DNA of 64,000 bases from Paenibacillus sp. FSL H8-0332 (GCF_037963835.1 NZ_CP150145.1:1488001-1552000); one strand, 5' to 3'. Positions 36,942-46,854 are shown, counted from the stretch's first letter. Notes: a model not told the origin generated them from the sequence alone. Program-made: numbers and translations.

Positions 36942-37988
36942 TTGAAAGCCGTGATCCGCACTGTGCTTATCTTAATCCTGGTCCTGGCAGCTGCCGCCGG
37001 AGGAGGAGCATGGTACATTTGGAATGGAATGCAGCCGGTAAAGCCCGCAGGACCGGCCGTAACGGTTACGATAGAGAAGGGTATGGGAAGCTCGCAAATA
37101 GCCGACCTGCTTCAGCAAGAGGGCATTATCAAGCATAGTCTGTTCTTCAAAGGGTATCTGAAATGGGTCCAGGAAGGCTCCAGCTTCAAGGCCGGCACAT
37201 ATCAAGTAAGTTCCGGTGACTCCTACGACACGCTGATCAGCCGGTTGAATGCCGGAGATGTTGTGAAGGAAGCGACGGTTACATTTACCATCCCTGAAGG
37301 GTATACAGCGGTCCAAGTGGCGGAGAAGCTGGCCGCTGCATGGAATCAGAAGCCGGAGGTCTTCCTTGCGCTGATCGATTCAGGTAAGGGTCTGGAAGCT
37401 GTAAGTAAGCTGGAGATTCCGGACAATCCGCTGCTGCGCCACCGGTTGGAGGGGTATCTTTTCCCGGAGACCTATGAACTGGCTAAGGACAGCACCCCGC
37501 AGGAAGTCATCGGGGCGATGCTTGAGCAGCTGGTGAAGAAGCTGGATACGATTCCTGAGTGGAAGGCCAAGCTTGCGAACCGCGGGCTATCCCTGCATGA
37601 GCTGCTGACCGTAGCTTCACTGGTGGAGCGTGAGGTGGTAGTAGACAAGGAACGTCCGCTGGTGGCCGGTATTATCTATAACAGACTGGATAAGGGGCAG
37701 AAGCTGGAGATCGACGCTACCGTCCAGTACCTGCTGGACAAGCAGAAAGAGCGGCTGTATGAGAAGGATCTGAAGGTAGACAGCCCTTATAATACGTATA
37801 AGCAGGCGGGCTTGCCGCCTGGACCGATCAGCAGCCCCGGACTTGCGTCGATTGAAGCAGCTATGAAGCCGGAGATCTCGGATTATTTCTTCTATGTCAC
37901 TAAGAAGGACGGCTCGCAGGGACATTTATTTGCCAGAACCTACAAGGAACATTTAGCCAATATTCAAAAAAGCAAACAAAATCCGTAA
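36942..37988 (+). CDS. mltG: Endolytic murein transglycosylase MltG (YceG-like)
   Basis: 348 residues, TTG start with GTGAGG upstream. One N-terminal membrane helix (about 5-27), a LysM-like region with VTIEKGMGSSQIADLLQQEGII, then the YceG catalytic domain with VASLVERE (Glu229 the likely catalytic residue), AGIIYNRLDKGQKLEIDATVQY and SPYNTYKQAGLPPGPISSPG. MltG cuts nascent glycan strands and sets their length at the membrane. In B. subtilis yrrM follows; here a U32 gene follows directly. Confidence 0.96.
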   Translation: MKAVIRTVLILILVLAAAAGGGAWYIWNGMQPVKPAGPAVTVTIEKGMGSSQIADLLQQEGIIKHSLFFKGYLKWVQEGSSFKAGTYQVSSGDSYDTLISRLNAGDVVKEATVTFTIPEGYTAVQVAEKLAAAWNQKPEVFLALIDSGKGLEAVSKLEIPDNPLLRHRLEGYLFPETYELAKDSTPQEVIGAMLEQLVKKLDTIPEWKAKLANRGLSLHELLTVASLVEREVVVDKERPLVAGIIYNRLDKGQKLEIDATVQYLLDKQKERLYEKDLKVDSPYNTYKQAGLPPGPISSPGLASIEAAMKPEISDYFFYVTKKDGSQGHLFARTYKEHLANIQKSKQNP

Positions 37989-38035
37989 GAACCCGCTACA
38001 ATAGTAAGGATGAGCAATGCACAGGAGGTAACACG

Positions 38036-38968
38036 ATGAATAACACACCGGAGCTGCTGGTAACAGCGGCTTCTCTGGAAGAAGCGGCAGCGCTGCTGGA
38101 TGCAGGAGCGAGTGCGCTGCTGATCGGCGATGACCGCTTTGGTATGCGTCTCGCCGGACATTTTACACTTGAAGATACGTCCGCAGTAGTGAAGCTGGCA
38201 CATGCCCGGGGCGGTAAGGTATATGTAAGCATTAATGGACTGATTCCCAATACTATGCTGGAGGAGCTTCCGGCTTATGTGAAGGCCATCGGCGGGCTGG
38301 GTGTGGATGGGGTAGAGTTCGGTGATCCCGCCGTCCTGGCGGCCGTCAAAGCCGAAGCGCCGGGAATGAAGCTGCACTGGAATGCGGAAATGACCTCAAC
38401 CAACTATGCAACAGCCAATTATTGGGGCCGCAAGGGAGCTTCGCGGGTCGTTCTGGCGCGTGAGCTGAATATGGATGAGATGACCGAGATGGTCCCTCAT
38501 CTGGAAGTGGAAGCCCAGGTCCAGGTACACGGCATGACGAATATCTATCATTCCAAGCGCAAGCTGGTAGGCAGTTATATGTCCCACCAGGGCCGTCCAA
38601 GCGATGGCGGAAGCCTGGGCAAGGAGCGCGGGCTGTTCCTGATTGAAGCGGAGCGTCCGAATGAGAAGTTCCCGATCTATGAAGACGAGAATGGCACGCA
38701 TATTATGAGCTCGGATGATATTTGCATTCTGGAGGATCTCCATTTCTTGTTAAAAGCCGGCGTACACAGCCTGAAAATCGAAGGTCTGCTGAAGCCGGTG
38801 GCTTATAATGTGGCTGTCGTTAAGGCTTACCGTCATGCCATGGACGTCTATGCCGCTGATCCCGCTGAATATGCATTCGAGGAGTCTTGGCTGGAGGAGG
38901 TCCGTGCCTTGCAGGACCCTGAGCGTGAACTGTCGTTCGGCTTCTTCTATAAAGAACAGGTATATTAA
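38036..38968 (+). CDS. yrrN: U32 family protein, YrrN/TrhP1 type
   Basis: 310 residues, ATG after AGGAGG. Pfam U32-type barrel: GASALLIGDDRFGMR, KVYVSINGLIPN, WNAEMTSTNYATANYW, VQVHGMTNIYHSKRKLVGSYMSHQG, HSLKIEGLLKPVAYNVAVVKAYRHA. It lacks the cysteines of its partner, as the YrrN branch does. YrrN/YrrO (TrhP1/TrhP2) support prephenate-dependent 5-hydroxyuridine formation in tRNA in B. subtilis. It pairs with the next gene despite a 254-base gap that holds a repeat. Confidence 0.9.
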   Translation: MNNTPELLVTAASLEEAAALLDAGASALLIGDDRFGMRLAGHFTLEDTSAVVKLAHARGGKVYVSINGLIPNTMLEELPAYVKAIGGLGVDGVEFGDPAVLAAVKAEAPGMKLHWNAEMTSTNYATANYWGRKGASRVVLARELNMDEMTEMVPHLEVEAQVQVHGMTNIYHSKRKLVGSYMSHQGRPSDGGSLGKERGLFLIEAERPNEKFPIYEDENGTHIMSSDDICILEDLHFLLKAGVHSLKIEGLLKPVAYNVAVVKAYRHAMDVYAADPAEYAFEESWLEEVRALQDPERELSFGFFYKEQVY

Positions 38969-39024
38969 TATATAAAAGGTATTGTCTCAGCTCTTGTAAG
39001 GTTTATCCCATCATCATTGGGTTC

Positions 39025-39147
39025 AGCGGCGGAGGGGAATTTGGAACTGCAGGAGCGATAGCGTCCGCCTTTAGGTTTGGATTTCAACTGCGAACCGCAG
39101 CTTAAAATGAAGAAATCCAAACCTAACAGCGGCCGAAAGTCCAAATT
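39025..39147 (+). repeat. Intergenic repeat family 2, copy 2 (structured)
   Basis: Outer inverted ends GAATTTGGA / TCCAAATTC, conserved GGAGCGATAGCGTCCGC, then a perfect stem TTAGGTTTGGATTTC / GAAATCCAAACCTAA around an inner CTGC/GCAG hairpin with GCGAAC. It matches 3181-3345 in layout; the stem bases differ but pair in both. Confidence 0.7.
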
Positions 39148-39222
39148 CACCGCAGCAGCGTGTACCACCCGATGTATGCTTTGAAATCTTGCAGAAGATG
39201 AGACACAGAAAGGAGAACAGGA

Positions 39223-40545
39223 ATGGGAACCATGACCAAGCCTCAATTCAAAGGCAAACGTTACCGTCTGGACAAACCGGAGCTCCTGGCTCCGGCAGGA
39301 AACTTAGAGAAATTGAAATTCGCCGTGCATTATGGTGCGGATGCAGTATATATCGGAGGACAAAAATACGGCCTGCGCTCAGGCGCAGATAACTTTACCT
39401 TTGAGGAAATGCGCGAGGGTGTTGAATTTGCCAAGAAATACGGTGCCAAAGTATTCGTAGCCACCAATATCTATGCTCACAATGAAGATATCGCGGGGAT
39501 TGAAGAATACCTGCGTAATTTATATGAGGCCGGAATTGCAGCGATTATCGTAGCCGATCCGGTGATTGTCGATACTGCCCTGCGCCTGGTGCCAGGTCTT
39601 GAGGTGCACTTAAGCACCCAGCAGTCCACGCTTAACTGGCAGGCAGTATCCTATTGGAAGGAGGAAGGTCTGCCGCGCGTAGTATTGGGCCGGGAGACCA
39701 GCCTGGAGGAAATCGCCGAAATCAAGCAGCATGTGGATATTGAGATCGAGAGCTTCATTCACGGTGCTATGTGCTCCTCTTACTCGGGACGCTGCGTGTT
39801 ATCCAACCACTTCACCGACCGTGACTCCAACCGCGGGGGCTGCTGCCAATCCTGCCGCTGGAAGTATGATCTGTTCGAAGATGCCCGTCCCGAAGGGAAC
39901 TGGGTATCCGAAGAGGAGCAGGCTGAGGGGCCTCAGGCCTTGCAGCCCGGAATCACCCAGCTGCCGCTGCATCAGCCCGAGGACAACCCGTTCACTATGG
40001 GATCGAAAGACCTATGCATGCTGGAGAGTATTCCTGACCTGATTGAAGCCGGAATTGACAGCTTCAAGATTGAGGGCCGGATGAAATCGATTCACTATGT
40101 GGCTACTGTAGTGAATGCCTACCGCAAAGCCATTGATGCTTACATGGCCGACCCGGAGGGGTATGTGCTGAAGCCCGAATGGCTGGAGGAGTTGCAGAAG
40201 GCGGCTAACCGTCCGCTGAATACGGGATTTTTCTACGACACACCGGACCATGAAGATCACATTTATGAGCCGGAGGAGAAAGCTGCTCCGTACGACTTTG
40301 CCGGTCTGGTGCTGGAGTATGATGCGGAGAGCGGGATGGCGCTCGTTCAGCAGCGCAATAACTTCAAGCCGGGACAGGAAGTCGAATTCTTCGGACCGGA
40401 CGATACCTTCTTCAAGCAGACCGTAGGCGAGCTGTGGGATGAGGCGGGCAATCCGCTGGAGGTTGCCCGCCATCCGCTGCAGCGGGTGCGGATGAAGGTC
40501 GATCAGCCGGTTGCTTATTTTGATATGATGCGCAAGCGAAAATAA
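39223..40545 (+). CDS. yrrO: U32 family protein, YrrO/TrhP2 type
   Basis: 440 residues, ATG after AAAGGAG. It carries the U32 signature ESFIHGAMCSSYSGRCVLSN and the following CCQSC, a set of cysteines that can hold an iron-sulfur cluster, plus the C-terminal small barrel (FAGLVLEYDAESGMALVQQRNNFKPGQEVEFFGPD). Together with YrrN it is linked to tRNA wobble uridine hydroxylation. In B. subtilis udk and greA follow; here the order breaks off into a chemoreceptor. Confidence 0.93.
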   Translation: MGTMTKPQFKGKRYRLDKPELLAPAGNLEKLKFAVHYGADAVYIGGQKYGLRSGADNFTFEEMREGVEFAKKYGAKVFVATNIYAHNEDIAGIEEYLRNLYEAGIAAIIVADPVIVDTALRLVPGLEVHLSTQQSTLNWQAVSYWKEEGLPRVVLGRETSLEEIAEIKQHVDIEIESFIHGAMCSSYSGRCVLSNHFTDRDSNRGGCCQSCRWKYDLFEDARPEGNWVSEEEQAEGPQALQPGITQLPLHQPEDNPFTMGSKDLCMLESIPDLIEAGIDSFKIEGRMKSIHYVATVVNAYRKAIDAYMADPEGYVLKPEWLEELQKAANRPLNTGFFYDTPDHEDHIYEPEEKAAPYDFAGLVLEYDAESGMALVQQRNNFKPGQEVEFFGPDDTFFKQTVGELWDEAGNPLEVARHPLQRVRMKVDQPVAYFDMMRKRK

Positions 40546-40695
40546 TGGCTTTACAAACCAAGAGATGTCTGTTTACACAAGGGCATTTCTTTTTTTGTGC
40601 CAAAATGCTTATGCAATTCGACAAAAATATATTAGTATTGAAGCGATTTGCAAATAATGCTAAGAAAAATGAGACTTTGTGCCGATATATAGGGC

Positions 40696-40709
40696 AGGTA
40701 ACGCTTACA
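40696..40709 (-). promoter_or_regulatory. cre-like site before chemoreceptor 1
   Basis: Minus strand TGTAAGCGTTACCT has the core of a catabolite-response element with two departures from consensus. It lies 38 bases before the receptor start. No riboswitch is evident in the gap 40546-40740. Confidence 0.35.
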
Positions 40710-40746
40710 TATATCTTCCAATCTAGGCGATAGGCAGGTGATGGTT

Positions 40747-43002
40747 ATGGGAGCTCCCAATCCGGACGAGAAGACAAATAAACCGAAGGAGAGTAGGATA
40801 AAAGTGGCGAAAAACAGTAAAAAGCCAAAGAGTACACAAAAGGCTAAGGCCCAGAACACAGAAGCTTCACAGACAACAAGCAACATGGTAGACAAGAGAA
40901 ATTACAAAAAGGTATTAAGCGGTTCGCTAAGCCAAATGAAGAGGGTGAACCCGACCAAATCTGTTGGGGTGAAGCTGTTCCTGATCTTCTTATCTTCCAT
41001 CGTGGTGGTGGTCCTGTTCTTAGGACTTCTGTCTTACAACAAAGCGAAGAATACAATTAAAGAGAATGTGTCCGAAGCCAACCGGCAGACGATTATTCAG
41101 ACCTCGGAGAAGCTGGATATTACCTTGAAGCAGTATGAGAGTCTCGCACTTCAGTTATATTTTGATACACAGATGCAGGCGAATCTGACAGAGCTGTCTT
41201 CGGCGAAGAGCAGCTACGATAAGTTCGTGGCTACCGATGCGATCAGCAAGAAGCTGTCCAGCCAGACTACAACGGATGCCAATATAGTCGCCATCTCACT
41301 CATTCCGGAGGACCCGGAGATGGGGATTGTCTCTAGCGGAAGCACCGGCCTGGCCGGCGATGATGTGAGAGCACAGGAATGGTACAAGACCGTGGTCAAG
41401 AATTCAAGCTCATATGAGCCTCATTATACGACAGAAGCCAAATCCGCACAGAACTACTGGTTCCCTACGGCCATTGAAGGCAGTGGCGGCAAGAATCTGG
41501 CTATGGTCAGAACGCTCAAGAATCTGGGCTCCAACGCCTCTTATGTAGTTATGCTGGAGCTTAAGAGCACTCTCCTGGAAGAAGCTTTCAAGAGTGTGCG
41601 GCTTGGGGATGGCTCACGGATTCAACTGGTAGCCCCGGATGGAACCGTAGTGGCTTCGTCACAGCCTGAGGAGGACGGCAAAGCCTCCGAGCTTAGTTTC
41701 ATCAAGGATAGCAAGGAGAGCAATAAGAGCAAGGAAGCCAAGGATGAGAAGGGCGAGCATATCCTTGCTGTTTACAACCCGATGCAGAAGGCAGACTGGA
41801 AGCTTGCCGGTGTAGTTCCTACCGGAGAACTGGTTCAAGCTGCCACGCCGATTCTGTTTACTACCTTCCTTGCTGCTGGAGCGGCAGCCCTGCTGGCCAT
41901 GGTGGTTGGCTTCTGGATGGTCCAGATGATTGCCAAGCCGCTGGCACGCTTGAAGGACCTGATGCTGGAAGGAGCCGAAGGCAACCTGAGTGTTCGTACC
42001 CAGTATGTCTCGAAGGATGAGATCGGCCAGTTGTCGGCCTCATTCAATATGATGATGGGTAAGATTACTGAGCTAGTAGCCCAAACTACAGATACAGCCC
42101 GCGAAGTCCTTGAGACTGCTGGTGAGCTGGGGGATGCTTCGCGCAAGACGGCGATCTCCGCCAAGGAAATCGCTGCGGCCACAGAGGAGATTGCCGGCGG
42201 TGCCGGAAGTCTGGCCCAGGAAGCCGAGCGCGGCAATGAGCTGACTGATCTGATTGCTACGCAGATGCAGAGTGTTATTGCAGCCAACTCCGAGATGGAT
42301 CAGGCAGCCCGTGGAGTCGGGGAAGCCAGCGGACAGGGTGCTGTACAGCTGGAAGAGCTGCTGGATCAGACCGGACGTACAGGGGAAATGACTTCTGCCC
42401 TGGTGGATAGAGTCAACAACCTCAAGGAAACGGTATATTCCGTAATCAAGGTGCTGGATGTGATGAAGAATATTACCCAGCAGACGAACATTTTGTCTCT
42501 GAATGCAACGATTGAAGCAGCGAGAGCAGGCGAAGCTGGCCGTGGCTTCATGGTAGTCGCAGGGGAGGTCCGGCAGCTTGCAGACCAATCCAAGCAGTCC
42601 ATCGCTCTGGTCGCTGGAATCACAGACAAGATTGTAGCTGAGATGGATGAGACGGTTGCTGTTCTGTCTGAAGTGGCTCCGCTGTTCAAGGAGCAGATGG
42701 TATCCGTGAAGAGTACCAGTGAGATCTTCGTGTCTGTGAAGGGGCAGATGGAAGACTTCATTATGAGTCTGGAGTCTGTAACAGGGGCCATCGACAGTCT
42801 GAATCATTCGCAGGGCGTGCTGTCCGATGCTATGGGGAATGTGAGTGCGGTAGCGCAGCAATCCTCGGCAACCTCGGAAGAGGTAGCATCGCTCAGCAGT
42901 GAGCAGCAGAATGTCAGTGACCATCTCGTAGCCTTGTCGAACAAGCTGCAAGGGGCCTCCACCCAGCTGGAGAGCAAGCTGTCGCTGTTTACGATCAAAT
43001 AA
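40747..43002 (+). CDS. Methyl-accepting chemotaxis protein with periplasm-facing Cache sensor
   Basis: 751 residues from ATG 40747 (GGCAGG upstream; GTG 40738 and ATG 40741 are alternatives). Unusual Lys-rich cytoplasmic tail of ~70 residues, TM1 at about 77-97, an extracellular double-Cache-like sensor, TM2 at about 370-392, HAMP, and a signalling domain with tip [19 protein letters not shown]. It is a paralogue of the receptor at 56428, and the two bracket the mannan locus, so a sugar or binding-protein ligand is plausible (inference). Confidence 0.93.
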   Translation: MGAPNPDEKTNKPKESRIKVAKNSKKPKSTQKAKAQNTEASQTTSNMVDKRNYKKVLSGSLSQMKRVNPTKSVGVKLFLIFLSSIVVVVLFLGLLSYNKAKNTIKENVSEANRQTIIQTSEKLDITLKQYESLALQLYFDTQMQANLTELSSAKSSYDKFVATDAISKKLSSQTTTDANIVAISLIPEDPEMGIVSSGSTGLAGDDVRAQEWYKTVVKNSSSYEPHYTTEAKSAQNYWFPTAIEGSGGKNLAMVRTLKNLGSNASYVVMLELKSTLLEEAFKSVRLGDGSRIQLVAPDGTVVASSQPEEDGKASELSFIKDSKESNKSKEAKDEKGEHILAVYNPMQKADWKLAGVVPTGELVQAATPILFTTFLAAGAAALLAMVVGFWMVQMIAKPLARLKDLMLEGAEGNLSVRTQYVSKDEIGQLSASFNMMMGKITELVAQTTDTAREVLETAGELGDASRKTAISAKEIAAATEEIAGGAGSLAQEAERGNELTDLIATQMQSVIAANSEMDQAARGVGEASGQGAVQLEELLDQTGRTGEMTSALVDRVNNLKETVYSVIKVLDVMKNITQQTNILSLNATIEAARAGEAGRGFMVVAGEVRQLADQSKQSIALVAGITDKIVAEMDETVAVLSEVAPLFKEQMVSVKSTSEIFVSVKGQMEDFIMSLESVTGAIDSLNHSQGVLSDAMGNVSAVAQQSSATSEEVASLSSEQQNVSDHLVALSNKLQGASTQLESKLSLFTIK

Positions 43003-43036
43003 TGTTATTTGAAACTGTTCAGTATTAAGTATTCAA

Positions 43037-43079
43037 GGGTGTCACGCAAGCCGCATTCGGCTGCGTGACGCCCTTTTTA
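43037..43079 (+). terminator. Terminator after chemoreceptor 1
   Basis: GGGTGTCACGCA pairs with TGCGTGACGCCC, followed by TTTTT. Confidence 0.85.
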
Positions 43080-43146
43080 GTTGATGTTTAGGAATGCTGC
43101 GCCTAGGGATAGGCCCATACTTCACAGCCAGTAACATTTATAAAGC

Positions 43147-43323
43147 AATCCTGCAAAAAGTGCAACAATGCTGATCCGTAGAAGCGGTCTATGCTGAAAT
43201 CCTGCACGAATTGCAACAAATCCTACGCTAACGTGCTCTAAACGCCGAAATTTGTGCAAATAATGCGACAATATAGCTTATCCAGCACCATTTTTTAAGG
43301 AATCCTGCCAAAAGTGCAATAAT
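43147..43323 (+). repeat. 51-52-base periodic repeat, locus 2 (four direct units)
   Basis: Units start at 43147, 43198, 43249 and 43301 (spacing 51, 51, 52). Each has AATCCTGC or a variant, then about 6 bases, then TGCAACAAT or a variant; a weaker unit may lie near 43093. The sequence between cores is not conserved. It fills most of the 600-base gap before the sensor kinase. Confidence 0.75.
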
Positions 43324-43509
43324 ACTGTTCCTTACAAGCGGCCGGTGAGAGAAGGCACCAGCATCCCTCACCCGCAGGGTGATTTTATCCAGTAGTTGGT
43401 TGATGAGGAGGGGCTGGCCATACACCAGTCCTTTACTCTAGTCAGCAGTCACCGGATTTCTACCGCTATTTATATAGAAACTTATTTTCTTTTGACAGGA
43501 CATCCTTCC

Positions 43510-43538
43510 TTGTGCATCGTTTAGCGAATACGTATAAT
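43510..43538 (+). promoter_or_regulatory. Probable sigma-A promoter of the sensor kinase operon
   Basis: TTGTGC and TATAAT separated by 17 bases, about 70 bases before the kinase start. Confidence 0.55.
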
Positions 43539-43608
43539 GGTTTTGTTAGAGTTTTGTTATTGTTGTTTGCTGGATTAGTTATGGAATTTGAACCAGGGAG
43601 AAGGCCGA

Positions 43609-45495
43609 ATGAGAGCAGCACGCAATAACAACTGGTGGTCTTATATCGAGGATATGTCCATGGAGCGCAAGCTGTTCCTGGTATTTCTGGTCATTATTAC
43701 GCTCCCGCTGTCTTTCATCAGTGTGATCAGCTTCAAGAGCTATTCGGAATCTATCCAGGCGAACACGATCGCCTATTCCGAGAAGCTGATTGATCAAATG
43801 ATGGATTCCATCGATGATTACATAGAAGATATGAAACGAATATCTTCAATGCCCGCCTACGTCAATGAGATCAAGCAGAACCTGATCCGCTCGAACCGCT
43901 ATTATGAGCAAAAGCAGATGATGGAAGGCAAGCAGGATACGGCTCAGGTGGCTCCCGGCGATTTGGATCTCCTGCTGTCCATTCAGCGGGGCATCGAAGA
44001 GAATATTTCATTTATTAACAATATTAAGCGGGGAACCCATTCGGTCTATATTTTTGATGCCTACGGGAATGGTTATTATTCTGCCAAGGATGGGGGCGTC
44101 CGGCTGGATCTGCAGCAGAGCTACAGGTTCTGGAGCGAGCAGGTAAAGGGCTCCGGCGGAGAAGCGACCCTTCTGGGAACGCAGGCGTATACAAGCAATT
44201 TGCAGAGCACCCGTTATGCCTTTACGGTGGTGCGTCCCATTCTGGACGTGCTATGGAAGCCAGTCGGCCTGATCGCAGTGGAGGCTAACTTCAGTAATCT
44301 GGAGAATCAGGTGGCGGAGCTGGATAAGGTGACCCGGGGGAAATCGATCCTTGTGGATCAGTCGGGCAAAGTCATCTATGACAGTGAGCAGAAGCTGCTC
44401 ACTGCGGATATTTCCAGGTCCTCCTTATTCCGTGCTGCGGAAGGGAGCTCCGGGAGCTTTTATGACACCGTATCCGGCAAGGACCGGCTTAATATCTATT
44501 CAAGCTCCACCAAGACGAACTGGAAGGTGATTATTTCCATACCCGTGGACGAATTGACCCGTGGAGTGAAGCTGACCCGCAATGCGACTATAGGCGCCAC
44601 TCTAATCATCATTGTGCTGGCCCTGATCATCTCGCTCATTCTGTCGTTTGCCCTGACCAAGCCGCTGACCCAAATGATCCAGCTGATGAAAAAAGTGCAG
44701 GGCGGCGATCTCGATGTGACCTTCCGCATTAAACGCCGTGACGAGATTGGTCTCCTGGGGCATCAATTCAACCGTATGCTGGCCCGCATTCGTCAACTGA
44801 TCCAGGATATTTACCAGATTGAGGAACAGAAGAAGGAGGCGGAGCTGCAGGCGCTTCAGAGCCAGATCAATCCGCATTTTATCTACAATACGCTTGAAAC
44901 TATCCGGATGACGGCAGAGATTAATGATGATGTGGAAGCCGCTGACATGATCTCTATCCTGGGGAAGCTGCTCCGCTACAGCACCAGTGACTTGAGCGGC
45001 TGGGCAACGATGAAGCAGGAGCTGCTGTATGTGCGCAACTATGTGGAGCTGCTGGGCAGCCGGTATCCTGGCAGATTTGAGCTGACGATTGATGTTCCCG
45101 ATACGCTTGACAACTATTCCATGATTAAGCTGGTTTTTCAGCCGATTATTGAGAATGCTGCGTATCACGGGCTGGATGATACCAAGACCCGGATGCATCT
45201 GAGCATCAAGTGTGAGTATACAGAGCAGAGGCTTCTGTTCCATATCCGTGATGACGGCTGCGGAATGGATCAGGTTACGCTCGATAAGCTGAGGGAGAGA
45301 CTTCGGCATGAAGCCCCTCAGAAAAAGAGCATTAATGGAGGGATTGGCATGGCAAATGTGCACCAGCGCCTTCAGCTTCATTACGGTCCGGCTTATGGGA
45401 TTGAGGTGTTCAGCAAGCCTGGCGAGGGTACGGATGTAATCTTGTCATTGCCGCTGCCGGGAGTTACTCCCGTAATTGAAGGGGAGACCCCTTGA
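43609..45495 (+). CDS. YesM-type sensor histidine kinase
   Basis: 628 residues from ATG 43609 (AGGGAG upstream; TTG 43588 gives a longer frame). TM1 about 19-40, extracellular Cache-type sensor, TM2 about 325-348, HAMP about 350-400, then the His_kinase box QSQINPHFIYNTLETIRM with phospho-acceptor His423 and an ATP-binding domain (IIENAAYHG, DDGCGMD, GGIGMANVHQRL). Co-transcribed with a binding lipoprotein 12 bases downstream. Likely partner is the YesN-like regulator at 50820, the only orphan response regulator in view. Confidence 0.93.
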   Translation: MRAARNNNWWSYIEDMSMERKLFLVFLVIITLPLSFISVISFKSYSESIQANTIAYSEKLIDQMMDSIDDYIEDMKRISSMPAYVNEIKQNLIRSNRYYEQKQMMEGKQDTAQVAPGDLDLLLSIQRGIEENISFINNIKRGTHSVYIFDAYGNGYYSAKDGGVRLDLQQSYRFWSEQVKGSGGEATLLGTQAYTSNLQSTRYAFTVVRPILDVLWKPVGLIAVEANFSNLENQVAELDKVTRGKSILVDQSGKVIYDSEQKLLTADISRSSLFRAAEGSSGSFYDTVSGKDRLNIYSSSTKTNWKVIISIPVDELTRGVKLTRNATIGATLIIIVLALIISLILSFALTKPLTQMIQLMKKVQGGDLDVTFRIKRRDEIGLLGHQFNRMLARIRQLIQDIYQIEEQKKEAELQALQSQINPHFIYNTLETIRMTAEINDDVEAADMISILGKLLRYSTSDLSGWATMKQELLYVRNYVELLGSRYPGRFELTIDVPDTLDNYSMIKLVFQPIIENAAYHGLDDTKTRMHLSIKCEYTEQRLLFHIRDDGCGMDQVTLDKLRERLRHEAPQKKSINGGIGMANVHQRLQLHYGPAYGIEVFSKPGEGTDVILSLPLPGVTPVIEGETP

Positions 45496-45507
45496 GGAGG
45501 AATGGGC

Positions 45508-46806
45508 TTGAAACGGATGATTGTACGCTTTCCGGTGTATTCTATGCTGCTGCTCTTTCTGCTATCAACCGGCTGTGACAGCCGGAACAGCAGGGGGCTG
45601 GCCCCGGCAGCCTCTGCCGGAGATGATGCGTCTTCTGAGCTGTCCGGTACGGTCGTGATGCTGACGAACCGGATTGACCTGATTGAGAATGGAACATTTA
45701 AGGGCTATGCGGATGAATTCAGGAAGCGGTATCCTGAAGCTCATGTAGAATTTGAGGGGCTGTCCAGCTATGCCACGGATATCCTGGTCCGCTTGTCCAC
45801 CAAGGATACTGGGGATGTTCTGTTGCTTCCGGTCAATCTGCCTGCGAAGGAGCTGGGGCTTTTCTTCGAGCCGCTGAGTGAGGAATTGGCGGCGCAGGAG
45901 CGGTTCACGACCTTTGCAACCTTTGACGGCAAGCGATACGGGCTGTCTACAGGCAACACCACGAGTGGAATCGTATACAACAAGAAGGCTTTTGAGCGGG
46001 CGGGAATTGAACAGGTTCCGCAGACGCTTGACGAATTCTACGCAGCCTGTGTCAAGCTGAAGCAGGCGGGCATCATCCCGCTGTATATGAATTACGGGGC
46101 CGTCTGGCCGCTGCGGGAATGGGGCAATAATCTGGTTAATTATATGACGGGGAACCCCGATTATTTGAATGATATGGTTCATGAGGACAGCCCCTGGCAG
46201 ATCGGTAACGAATGGGGGCGGGCTCTGGGGATTGCCAGAACGATGATGGCCAAGGGTTATGTCGAGGAGCAGTTATTCTCCAACAGCTGGGAGATCTCCA
46301 AATCCAGACTGGCCAGAGGAGAAGCAGGTATGTATCTGCAGGGGAACTGGACCATCCGGCAGATTATGGATGCAGGCGCTTCACCGGAGGATATAGGCTT
46401 CTTCCCTTTTCCATATGACAACGGTACGGCCCATTATGCGGCACTTAATCCCGACTGGTTCATGGGGGTCAGCAGATACAGCCGCAATAAAGAGCTTGCG
46501 ATGGCTTGGCTTCAGTATTTCATCACAGAAACTTCGTATGCCAAAGATTGGGGGTTTCTTCCGGCTAAGGGTTCGGACGAACCCGCTTTACAGCAATATA
46601 GTGAGTTCCTCTCCTATCATCCGAAGCTGATTGAGGCTACGGTGCAGACGGATGCGTTCATTGATCTGGCGAACCGGACGAAGCTGAGCTTCTGGTCGGG
46701 CGATTATATTCAGGATGTGCTCGCCGCACCGGATCTGCAGAAGTCCTTTGACCAGTTGAATGCGAAATGGAAGGAAGCACGTATGAGTCAGCAGTCTGCA
46801 CCGTAA
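45508..46806 (+). CDS. Kinase-linked extracellular sugar-binding lipoprotein
   Basis: About 432 residues. TTG 45508 is preferred since GAGGAGG lies 8 bases upstream; ATG 45502 is too close to it. Signal sequence with lipobox LLSTGC, then a family 1 solute-binding fold. It is a paralogue of the transporter's binding protein at 52008: compare FEGLSSYATDILVRLSTKDTGDVLLLP with FEALSTYEDQIKIRMST. No permease follows; it lies between the sensor kinase and the LacI gene. It may present the sugar to the kinase's sensor domain (inference). Confidence 0.9.
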   Translation: MKRMIVRFPVYSMLLLFLLSTGCDSRNSRGLAPAASAGDDASSELSGTVVMLTNRIDLIENGTFKGYADEFRKRYPEAHVEFEGLSSYATDILVRLSTKDTGDVLLLPVNLPAKELGLFFEPLSEELAAQERFTTFATFDGKRYGLSTGNTTSGIVYNKKAFERAGIEQVPQTLDEFYAACVKLKQAGIIPLYMNYGAVWPLREWGNNLVNYMTGNPDYLNDMVHEDSPWQIGNEWGRALGIARTMMAKGYVEEQLFSNSWEISKSRLARGEAGMYLQGNWTIRQIMDAGASPEDIGFFPFPYDNGTAHYAALNPDWFMGVSRYSRNKELAMAWLQYFITETSYAKDWGFLPAKGSDEPALQQYSEFLSYHPKLIEATVQTDAFIDLANRTKLSFWSGDYIQDVLAAPDLQKSFDQLNAKWKEARMSQQSAP

Positions 46807-46854
46807 CCACCGGACTCTGCACACTAAGCAAGATCAAATTCTGGAGGTATTGTT

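Noticed and set aside
40546-40740. Riboswitch in front of the chemoreceptor (cyclic-di-GMP type)
   Set aside because: I could not find the conserved aptamer motifs; only a weak hairpin near the previous gene end and a cre-like site.
43147-43323. Periodic repeat as a CRISPR array
   Set aside because: Repeats are degenerate, in mixed orientation at sister loci, only four units long, and no cas genes are nearby.
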